NCBI GenBank assembly: GCA_963556495.2
Contig: OY747721.1
Location: forward strand, 11,534,649-11,598,648
DNA length: 64,000 nucleotides
Direction of reading: 5' to 3'
DNA from: Valencia hispanica
Taxonomy: Eukaryota > Chordata > Actinopteri > Cyprinodontiformes > Valenciidae
Made by a program: the position numbers and the translations under genes
The notes under the pieces: model-generated
Seen by the model: only the letters and a program-made list of their open reading frames with translations
Database searches by the model: none
Told to the model about the DNA's origin: nothing
Shown: positions 54,091 through 64,000 of the stretch, piece by piece
Numbering within the stretch: position 1 is the stretch's first letter
How the letters are laid out: each line of letters opens with the position of its first letter

Positions 54091-56586
54091 AGCGAGCGGA
54101 AGGACTGACAAGAGGAGACCAATAATAAACCCACCAGAGGTAAAAAAACATTACAGAATTTTAAAACTATACTATCCCTGCTTGTGATTCAAATGATGTA
54201 TGCCAATCAATGATACAATCATAACTGTGGACACAGTACACACTTTTGTCAAGTCCCTCAGAAAGCAAATAAATGACACTTTACCCATTAAAGACACATA
54301 AACACAGGACAGAGCCATCTCGAACAAAAATTGTCTTTATATCCACAACCGTCCAGTTAAGTCCTGCTTTAAAATAGTTAGTCCAAAACAAGTCTTATGT
54401 CCAAAATCCAAGATCATCTGCTGTTCAAAACCTTGATAATTCCCTTTCTGGTGTGTATTTCTCACAAAGTTTCATCAGAACTACTGCCACCGACTGATCT
54501 GGACTGTGGACCAGAGTCAATACATTGCATGTTTAGTGTTACATGGGCATTGTAATCTGTATTGCCCATACCTGAATGGACGGGCCTGGCCCATGGTGCC
54601 AGGCTTTCATCACCAAATTCATTTTCTCCCTCTACAGACTCAGATTCATGTTGGAACACTGGCTGGGTCACTCAAAAGTCTTCCAGTCAGAACAAATAAG
54701 GTGGTCAAATTAAACGATTACTTAACAACTAAGTCTGCCAGTAGTAGAAATGCAATTTGGGTTTTACTGTATATACTGGAGCTCAGTAAAGATGATGATT
54801 AATATTTGTAGAAAATGTAGAAAAACAATGACATTAACAAAAATTGGAAATCTCTCCAAAATGAAGAAATCAAAATGACAAAAAAGAAAAGGCAACATCA
54901 AAAATGGTTACGGGCATTGGTAAGAACCTGTAAATAAAACTGAAAAAGAGGGTTGCAAAACAAAGGTTTTTCTTCAAAACCAAAACCAAACTTCCAGAAA
55001 TTACAAAGGCACAAAATACAAAAACGGCGTCGTGATTTGGGGTTGGTTTTATTACAATGAAATTTGGTTCTTTTCAATGTGGATTACGCTAATTTATAAA
55101 TAGTTCCAGATACCAGTAATATTTCACAAAAAAGATGTCTGGTGGTAAGCTGACAGAGAAATGGATGTTATTTTAAGAAGCACATTGAGTGAAACTATAC
55201 ATCTAAATCAGCAAAAGACTGACTTCACCAGAAGAAAATCCAAGCCTTGGAAGGAATGAGCCAGAAAAAAATCAAGAGATCTCCTCACATTCAGACAGAC
55301 CAGGAGAACTTTTGTACAGCAGATAAAGCAAATATTTTTAACATGCACACACTTATGCACCAAGACCATTGTAGAATTTTTTACATTCTCCCCCAGGGGA
55401 AAATAAAAATCTGGCATGTCAACAAATATGGCATACACTTGAGATCCACTGTAACTACACTACTGACCATCTACTATTTGATCTTTAAACAAATATGCAT
55501 AACTTCATTTTTAGTATATTTAAATCAAAGTTTAAAAGCATTCTTGATCATGTGTGCAATCTGTTCCATTTTCTTTGGACTGGAGGCCTGGGAACATTTC
55601 ATAGAATAGACCTGATCAAGTTTAAAGGGGAGGAAGAGAAGCTGATAGCTCTGAGTGTGGAGAGAGACAAAAAAAAGATATATGGAGCAGCAACGTTCAA
55701 CGTAACCATTTCTGGAAGACTCGAGTTGAGTAGCAGCAAAGCTGGGAAATGAAATTTTAACCTGGGTTTGCCTAGCAGCTGCTGAGCTGGCTTGAAAAAA
55801 ATTGACTGATTCTATTTCAGTAACCTCCACATCATTCGCCTTTTCTTCTAAAATAAGAAATGCACTGAAGAGGTGAAACACTCCACTGTCTTTCACTGCA
55901 GGGAGACGTGATAATGCATGTCACACTTATAAATCCAAGCTGCTGCCTAAAGCTTTGCGATTCAACTCTATTTCCTGCATGCTATTTACTGAGGACAAAA
56001 TACAATCTTTGATAAGGACAACTGCAAGGAGAATGTTTCTATAAGTCGGTAGTAGTCCTATTCTCCTGCTTAACAGAAAAACATGAAATTCCACTGAGTT
56101 CCTTGTCAGCAAGCAACGGCTTGGTTACAGCTGCTGATAACTCACAGGCTGACAGCATTCAAACAGAAACCGAATGACAAAAAAAAACACATGTCAGCAC
56201 CTTGGCAAGCAGGTTTCATCGAAAGAAAAAGTGCAGAACATTTTTTGTGAAGGTTATGTGACAGATCAGGATATTTTTTTGTAAAATAGCTTTACACCTC
56301 TGCTTCTCTTTCTGTTGATCTTTTAATGGCTTTGGCACTATTGAAAGATGTGTGAGCATAACTATAAGTATTTCTTGATTGCTTTTTCTTTTACCAAGTA
56401 GTGGCTTTCAGACTGAGATCAATTCAGAACAGATATGTAAGGAGGCAAAAGGAAAACTGTTACCTAACCACTTTTGAGACTCAGACAGAAAAGAAAAACA
56501 TGTATTATTTGTAAGATAGTCTTGGACGAATTGTACTGATTCAGCATTGCCAGCACATAAAAATATTGTCTTGTTCTGCACATACC
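54091..56586 (-). other. kcnh4 intron segment
   Basis: AT-rich intron. The frames here (for example 55247-55609) show no domain. No transposon is recognised by eye. Confidence 0.45.
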
Positions 56587-56812
56587 AGGGGTGTCAAACT
56601 CCAGTCCTTGTAGGTCAGTGTCCTGCATCTTTTCCCGGTCCATCACACCTGAACCCAATTTGCTGAATTTACCTTCTCAGCATGCAGTCAAGATACTACA
56701 GATTGATGTTAATGACCTAATTATGTGTTTCAGTTGTGTTGAAGCAGAGATGTATTTAAAGGTTATAGGACACCAGACCTAGAGTACCAGAGCTTGACAT
56801 CTGTGACATTGA
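56587..56812. mobile_element. MITE with imperfect inverted ends (copy 3)
   Basis: Starts ggggtgtcaaactccagtcc and ends agtaccagagcttgacatct, which are imperfect inverse complements. The interior has gtgtcctgcatcttttcccg and gttgtgttgaagcagagatg, as in copies 1 and 2. This is the most complete copy in the window. Confidence 0.6.
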
Positions 56813-59800
56813 CAAAGTGACTGTTTATAATATGGGTCATATGGGCAGTTGCCCAGGGTGGTATTAGAAAGAGGGGCACATGAGCACCAGCGGAAAGAAA
56901 TATGCAAAAGTTTCAGTTTTGCCCCGAGGAAATTTTCTATTGGCTTTATGGATGTGCAGCCAATAGGGAGTTGGCATCCCCATGTGTTGAGTAGGCATTG
57001 TCTATGGCAAGCCTTTGGTATAAAAAGATAATGCATATATTAATGTGTTGTTCTAAACCTTAAATATCATGATGCAGGATTGTTTCCGCAGAACTTCAAT
57101 CTCAATGCATGGTGATGTGAATAACACATGCAGAAAACATGGAGAAATTGCTTTTTTTTGCATCTTTTGGACTTTTGAGATGGTAAAACTGGTCACTGAT
57201 GATCCTAACAAAAAGGAAAAATACACAGATGTTTAAAAATCGACTTCAAACATGCAGAGTCAGATTTAAATTAATCTTTAATGTTGGATTCCAACCTTTT
57301 GAGGACATCTGCCATCATTTCAGAGGAGAAGACAGGAGGAGAATGGTTGGTGCATGTACTTTCAGTGATCTTTCAGTGATTTTCAAAAGATCAGCGATCT
57401 TCTGATTGTGTTGGCTGCTGTAGTGTACTGATTGGGTAAAATGCCCTAAAATCTAGTGGCTGATCACCAAAAAGACAGCCTCTTGATGATAAAATATGCT
57501 TAAAATATAACTGCACGTTGTTTATGTCACTGAGCTTTGAGATTCTCGGGCAATAATTGCGAGAGCAATCACAGCATAGACAAAATGTTCTTGGAATATT
57601 AACTATCGGCTCTTGTCATAAAAAAAGTGTTGTTGATAGCACTGCATTACAATCAAATCATTATATCTCTTTATTGTTACACAGACACACTATCGGAGTT
57701 AAAATACGTAATGTTCTTTGCCTTTGAACACATACAGATGAAACAATATTCAACAAGGAAGACTTTCATCTCACTCTATATTAATCAAGGAGAAAAGACA
57801 TGGGTTTTCCCAATTATGTCACGAACATCTCTGTCAGCAGAGAAAAAGTGCAAGGAATTCATCGTCAAATAAAAGTAAGAAAATATGATTCTAAGCCTGT
57901 TTTTGACAGCACTTTATATCCACCACTGCCTATCTGACCCCATGCACTGCACATAACTGGGGCACTCCAAGAATCCTTTTAGCTACCCTCACTGTCTTCT
58001 ACAGGACCTTCTTGTCCACCGTCACCCTTAAAGGCAATTCATCAATGCTTTCTCCAACACAGCTCTTAAATGCAGTGAGGATACAAAAAGAATTCTTACA
58101 GCTGTTATCTGTAATCTTTAATAGCTTCCTTAGCACAAAGGAGGAATTTGGGAGAGCAGAATATTTAATAGAAAGTATTTTAATGGTGAAAAATAGAAAA
58201 CAGGGAAAATTACCAGAAAGAAAAAACAGGTAGATGTGTAGCAGCAAATATTTGGGGGAGAAAATATCCAGATGGATAAGGCAGGAAAGATGTGAGGTTA
58301 GTTTGACAGACGGAAAGCTTTGCTCAGCAGAGAAAGATAAATCTACAAGCAGGGAAGAATAAGCGTGAAAGATAAATCGAAAAAGCATCCTGAAATTTCC
58401 TTTACAAACAAGATCTGCTTCAGTAGCAGATACACACAACTCAATATCCTGCCAGGAAGAGTACGATTCAAACCAAAACACACAGAGCATCCAGACAGGA
58501 GGTGAAATAAAGGGGACCTTAATGAAACTTAAAAATAAAGGCGCTCCAGGGTAAGGAGTCAAAATCAATCCAAAAAAAAACATCCAATTACATTCAAACA
58601 TGCTGCAGAGAGAAACCAAGCTATCAGATGAACTAAACCTGGACAGTTAAAGGTTTATGATGAGCTGGTTAAGAAGGAAAGAAAGAGCTGTTGAATGGCT
58701 ATAAAAGCTAAAAATAACAATAGCCTAAAGGTCCTTTTTACAGTTTCCCCTCTGTTTAATATATTTTAGTTAAAAAAAACAAAAAAACACAGGATCTCTA
58801 AATTTTTTATGAAGCTACATGTTGACATATTCTGACTTTATGCCATAGCTTTACTGAATTTTGTGCACACAAAAGTGATAACATTTGTAATGGGATGCAG
58901 TTTCTTAAAGGGGTTGACGACTTCTTTGTTATTCTGCACTTTGCTGCAGTGGGAGTTCTATTTTCTTTCGGTTAAATCATGACGCAAGTAATTTTTTGTT
59001 CCTCTGCCACCTTTCTGTCTGTTGCTCATAAAATTGCTGTTTACTCTAAACGGCGTAAAAAATAGGTATCGTATCCCTGTAGGAGTCTTTTTTATATTAC
59101 AAATACCATGGAAAAGAATAAATTGGAGGAACAAAAGTGTTTGAAACAGGGAAAAAATTGAGATCAACAGACTTTTGAAACCAGGTTATGAACATATTTC
59201 CTCTGTACTGCATGACGTAGTTTAAAGGTATACTGGCATAAAACCTGCATATAAACCTGAATATAAAAAATATGATGGATCTCAGAGTATACAGATGTTC
59301 TGCCATATGCAGTGTTTCACTTTTCATGGAGGTGCAGGGTATACCGCATCTTCTGATTGTTGTGATTATTTTTCCAAGCGTAAGTATACCATTAAAACAA
59401 ATGGTGGTTGCACATGGATGATGCTCTGAGGTTTATTCACATTGTATGTTAGAATGTGCTAAGGATGAGGTGAAGCTTCAGCGTTCATACAAAAATAATT
59501 ATGTGTGATTTTTACCCAGCTGACATTTGGTGTACCTCAAGGTTTGATATTAGGATACATTCTCTTGTGGATCATAAGAGAAAGAATAGGATCACAAATC
59601 CAAGAAAACGTAATTATACTCAGCCTTCGATATAAGGTGTGGGGCTCCTTCATCTAAGAAAGGTTCAAGTTAAAGGCTGCTCTGTTTATTCTAGAGTTTA
59701 TTCTATTTTTGAACAAGCTTTTCACTAAATAAAATTCTGTATCTTTTTTGTTGCTGTATTCTCTGTTTTTTGGTATTTGGCTGTTTGTTTTAGATTTTTC

Positions 59801-61386
59801 TTGTTTTCTTAATCTTTAGGCTTTGTATTTTATGTTTTTGCTTTGAAACACTTGCTTGGTTTTGTCTGTGATTTACAACTAAAAACTTCTTTACATACAC
59901 ACATAAAATCCCACATCCAGCTTTGCAGGTGAGATTTAAAAAATCAAAAGCAGAATAGATAAGAAAAAAACCTAAAACTTTTCTCAAAACAACATCAACA
60001 ACAAGAAAAAAAATCATGTTTGCGGTTAAATTAGATGTTTGGAATAACCACTGGATAAACCAACAAAATTGAACTATAAATAATTGCCTACTTCCTCCTC
60101 CTTCTCTTCCTCCTCATCATCAACAAATTAATTTGGAATATTTTAGTATAGCACTCTCTACATCTCTGGATTTAGAAATCACACCAGCACAAATACATAT
60201 CCATGTGGAAATGTCTTGATTATTTATAGGCATTGTTGTGGTTCATTGTTTGTAGAGCAAAAATTAAAATCAGCAGAGGTGGATATTTTAATTTGGAGAT
60301 GGAACTTTGTAAGCTTTCAAGCTTTGGTCTGTGCTAAAATAATTAAATGTTCTGCTTTTACCTATTATGTAAAAAAATCTTAATAAAATACACTTTGTTC
60401 CTTTTATTTGAACCATTATTCAAATACTGACAAAATTTGTCTCATAAATGTTTCACAAATCTGTTTCCTTTTTTGTTTTACCTGTCAGTGCAAAAAATGT
60501 AATGAATACTGGTTAGAGAGGAGCACACTTGAAAGAAAAATGAAAGCCAACAGCCTGGAAAAAAATCCTTCACTGTTCCTTAAAAATGACCAAAATGGTA
60601 AATACACGTGGGATAGATGTCAACCTAGTCCCCATGTGCCGTCTGTATTTCTATGGCATTACAAAAAAAACCCTGTGGCACTGAACCCTTTTTTGTCTCT
60701 AAATATGTGTTCAGTTTGGATTGCATGCTATTTTCCACTGTGCTGCATGACCTCCTTTAAACGGCAACCTGATTTTGTTCAGGAACTGAGTACGTACAGT
60801 TTTTATGGTTCAAGGATTTTGCTAGATACTGTTTTTTTTTACAACGTCATAGTTCAGCTGTTTATTTTCTAATGATTTTATTTTCTGTGCTAGAGGTATT
60901 TAAAGGATGGCAAGTTTATTGCAGGGTGGTTATTTTAGAATCTACATGTTCTAATTTTTATTTGAGCCTGAAGTGCATGCAGCACTCTCTACATTTATTG
61001 GCACCCCTAAAAAGGATGTATAGCTTTGAAATAATTCAGCTTTTGTTGCAGATACATAATCTGACACTGAGAAGTTTAGCTAAATTAATGATATTTTAAT
61101 TAAAACTTTAATTTGACTACATTTATTTATTGAGGAAATATTCCTATATTGAGAAATTATTATTTTTATGTAATACACTGTTTGCAGATTATATTCTATG
61201 TGTCTGAGGTTTCATTCACCCCAGCTGATGTCTTGGCTACAACTTCATTGTAAAACAGATTTTTTTAAATGTGACTTTTTCTTCAAATATTTTTCTTTTA
61301 TTAAAAAGTCTCTGCAAATCAATTAGGTGATCAGTGTACAAACTTGTAAAATCTGTTAAAAAGTAAATAAATAAATGTGTTCTCAC
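56813..61386 (-). other. kcnh4 intron segment, mostly without recognisable features
   Basis: AT-rich intron. At 59512-59570 the plus strand reads TFGVPQGLILGYIL, a small leftover of a LINE RT. Near 60990-61020, tttattggcacccctaaaaa resembles the Tc1-like terminus at 6678. Nothing else is recognised. Confidence 0.5.
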
Positions 61387-61514
61387 TCCACTCAGGTTGA
61401 CATCTCTTTTGCCACCTCTTGAAAAATGCCTAGTCAGTCGGTATAACATGGTGCGTCCGTGTTTTCTGGCCTCCCGGAAGTGAGAGCTGCTCTTCCTCCT
61501 GCACCTGTTATCTT
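61387..61514 (-). CDS. kcnh4: kcnh4 coding exon: PAS-S1 linker, basic segment
   Basis: A 128-base exon with acceptor gactctttcag and donor agtgga|gtgaga. It reads EDNRCRRKSSSHFREARKHG, RTMLYRLTRHFSRGGKRDVN and LSG. RRRSRTVLHRLTGHF-type sequence occupies the same place in KCNH4, from memory. It enters in phase 1 and leaves in phase 0, which fits both neighbours. Confidence 0.88.
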
Positions 61515-61890
61515 CTGAAAGAGTCAAATAAATGGAAATAAAAATTAAACCCATGAAGAAAATAACATTTTATTATCCTGTTATCGCTCACATAGTAACC
61601 TTCCGCCATCTGTTTAACTTTCTTTACATTGCACTATAGCAACATGTTGTATTCCCCGGCATCAGGCTCAGAATGTGTCGGATGGGATCAGATTCTACCT
61701 ACAACGACCCCGGCTGCCCAAATCAAATCCCCGTTTGGAAACAATGACTTCAGTGAAGAAATCCCACACCACACAAAAGTGCAGAGGAGGGTGTGACAAT
61801 GAATAACAGGAGTAAACCGACAAAATAAAGCAGGTGGTTCACTCATGAATAATGTTCAAAGTAAACAACAGATTTCTTTTTTTAGCTTAC
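61515..61890 (-). other. kcnh4 intron (376 bp)
   Basis: Donor gtaagc at 61885-61890 (minus strand). No repeat is recognised. Confidence 0.8.
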
Positions 61891-62022
61891 CCCCCCTCTT
61901 GCTGCTGTGGTGTCCCTTTCCATAGGTGTCAGTGATGTCCTTGAATGAGAAGAGGAAGAGAACCATTTCGCCCTTTTCATTTTTTATGGGCACGATGTCC
62001 AACAGACACCAGAAGGCCACAC
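61891..62022 (-). CDS. kcnh4: kcnh4 coding exon: C-terminal half of the PAS domain
   Basis: A 132-base exon with acceptor gtgctttag. It reads (G)[40 protein letters not shown] and KRG. FWCLLD(I/M)(V/M)PIKNE.GE(V)[11 protein letters not shown] is the second half of the EAG-type PAS domain, which contacts the CNBHD and tunes gating. The first half and the N-cap with the start codon must lie to the right of the window; no exon for them is seen up to 64000. Confidence 0.9.
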
Positions 62023-64000
62023 CTAAAGCACAATCAGAAAGGTTCATTCAGTGCATCTATTTGATTTTTCAAATAGTTGTCACAGTTCTCCACCAGTAAA
62101 TCAAACTTCATGTGCTGTTTAAAGTTCACATCTCTGTCATGGAAGCTGCTTGCTACCAGGTGCCTATCTGCAATAAAGTTGAAAAACCTTTTCAGTGGCG
62201 CTAATCCTCTTCTGTATCTCTCCCATCACTAGGATTTTAGTTTAATGCAGATTTTCAGTGATGAGACTGTAGTATGTTATAAGACAGCTACAAGTTCAAT
62301 GTTCATTTATCCAGAAAGCGAAAAAGTTTTTTATCTATAGTTCCTTGAAGAAAAATTGGAATTAGCAGGGCGAAGGTTTCCATAATTTATACAATTTCCT
62401 GAGGTTTTCAGTAGATTGATTTGATTTGGGCATTTTTCTGCATTTTGATTTTAGTCTGATCTGTTTGTGATTGTTTTTCTCAGGCTTTAACTGATGTACC
62501 AAAAGAACATTTTGTGCAAATATATTTACCTGAGTTTTGATTGGGAGCTCGGCCACCCGTTCCCCTCAGACCTTATGTCTGTTAGTCCCTCTCTCACTCT
62601 GTCGCTCAAAGCTTCAGGAATTTTTTTTTCACATTTTAAATGATGCAGTTTTACACAGAAAAAATACACAGGATCATGTTTTGAAGAATCATGCACCAAG
62701 TGGCAGAATTAGCTAGAGTGTTGGTTAAAACTTGTTAGAGAAGGAAGGAGTACCCAAAGGCCCAAGACTTCACCAAAATCCAGATTGCTCATTAGCAAAT
62801 GTACAGACATGATACTCTGCTGCTTCACATATGTTTTACACCCTTTTATAGTGTCCATGGTGTGCTTGTGTATATGTGAAAAAACACCATAGATTGTGGT
62901 GTTTTTGCACAAAACGAAGCAAGTTCTGTCAGTGTGATGCAAGCAGCACACAGTAAAGACTACAGCGTGCATCATGAACATCTGCTCATCAGGGTTTGAG
63001 TTCTAAACTGCTGCTGTTCTGCTTCTCCGTTCTTCAACAGGAGCTCTTTAATCATTTGATTTAAATTATTTTAAGGACTTTTAGAAGATTAGAAGAGAAG
63101 GCATTTAGCTACAGTGGATATTTTGCAACCCATTAGTGCGCCGCACATTTTGAGGCTGCGGGTTTCTTTTGAACACACATAATCCTGTGTGCCACTCATT
63201 GAGGCTTAAACATGACTATGGTATATGCTCTCTGCTCATGCATGACAACATGTTTTCAGCTCAAGACTTCCCGAAGGATTAGCAAAATGTCAGCAGGAAT
63301 GGAGTTCAGCTCAAGACAGAACAGAAAGGCATTGTCAGAAAGCATGATAAGCATGCAAAAAACAATCTGAAACTTTTATTTACAGCACACATCTTTATCA
63401 CCCTTCAGCACTTCTTTCAGAACAGATGAAAGAGTTGCTAATAAGAATATGCTGCTGATTCTAATTTTCCCCATATCTGATTGTTTCGTGTTAATAATTA
63501 TATGAATATTGAGGGGAATGTAACTCTCATAAGGATCACTGCTACTCTATTAAGAAATCCTGAATTCATAATGTAACCAAAACCATTAAAACAGTCTAAA
63601 AATAAATGTCCTCTTCATGATGCCGAGAGCAAAAATGAATTGTGCATGAACAGTGTCGTTAAAGAAACAATCAGATTAGCTAAGATGATGGAGACGTTAC
63701 CTGATCCACAACCTTTTAAAATTGAATTTAAAACCAGAAAACCAAAGCGTTGGAATTTACAGGATGAAAAGGACTGTGCCAAAGTTTAACACCTGTTCTA
63801 ATTTCTTTTTTTTCTGCATTCAACAGACGTACTTTCTTAAAATCTTTTTTGTCATATTGGTCAGAACAAAGCTGGCTAACAGCCTCAACAGCTCACATAA
63901 AGCCTGTCCCCTTGCAAAAAATTAATAAAAAAAGTAAAATAAAATAACTGAGCTTCAAACATCTCTTTATCCTGTTTCTTATGGAAGACTGTCCCTGCCA
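62023..64000 (-). other. kcnh4 intron running out of the window
   Basis: At least 1,978 bases of intron upstream of the PAS exon. I looked for the expected upstream PAS sequence (FPIVYCSDGFCELTG-like, LYGPETSE-like) on the minus strand and did not find it. No repeat is confidently recognised. Confidence 0.6.

Noticed and set aside
57999..58619. 206-residue minus-strand frame, Phe/Leu/Ser-rich
   Set aside because: No domain, AT-rich composition and no splice logic; probably a chance frame within the intron.
1..64000. CRISPR array, operon or bacterial defence system
   Set aside because: The window is vertebrate DNA with introns and fish transposons; the only regular arrays are minisatellites in an LTR element.

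Overview
This is vertebrate, almost certainly teleost, genomic DNA. It has a single spliced host gene with GT-AG introns, no operons or bacterial gene packing, and a dense load of fish-type transposable elements (L2- and RTE-type LINEs, Tc1-like transposons with long inverted repeats, a Ty1/copia element, a short gypsy-like LTR element, MITEs and a tRNA-derived SINE).

The host gene runs on the minus strand from beyond the right edge to position 3926. It encodes an ELK-type (Kv12) voltage-gated potassium channel. Thirteen coding segments can be placed with matching splice phases: the C-terminal half of the PAS domain, a linker, S1 to S6 with the SVGFGN selectivity filter, the C-linker and cyclic-nucleotide-binding-homology domain, and a long Ser/Pro-rich tail with a short coiled coil. 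Pore-region residues (VCANTD after the filter, a [14 protein letters not shown] turret) fit KCNH4 better than KCNH8 or KCNH3 as I remember those families. Exons for the start codon and the first half of the PAS domain are not in the window. kcnh4a and kcnh4b cannot be told apart here.

Layout from left to right: 1-3925 is the 3' flank or 3' UTR with MITE remnants. 3926-11389 holds the four C-terminal coding segments. 11390 to about 38250 is one 26.9-kb intron packed with mobile DNA: a nearly intact L2-type LINE (12447-17160), a very young 2.1-kb LTR element with almost identical LTRs (20875-23013), a GC-rich dispersed repeat (24470-26890), a fold-back element (28566-29257) and an old Ty1/copia element (31398-37567) with at least three later insertions inside it. 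38251-47047 holds the CNBHD, pore and voltage-sensor segments, with a Tc1 deletion derivative, MITEs and LINE fragments in the introns. 47048-61386 is a 14.3-kb intron with an L2 tail, a LINE split by a Tc1 transposon, a composite inverted-repeat element with a 32-bp-arm hairpin, and an LTR-like piece with a primer-binding-site-like motif. 61387-62022 holds two PAS/linker segments; the rest is intron.

No second host gene, RNA gene or CRISPR array is supported. I found no clearly new biological system. The most unusual items are the copia element's internal initiator-tRNA primer site, the L2 ORF1 esterase domain with altered catalytic residues, the coding-like minisatellites of the small LTR element, and a possible micro-exon in the large kcnh4 intron. 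All homology statements rest on reading the sequence and remembered family motifs, not on searches.
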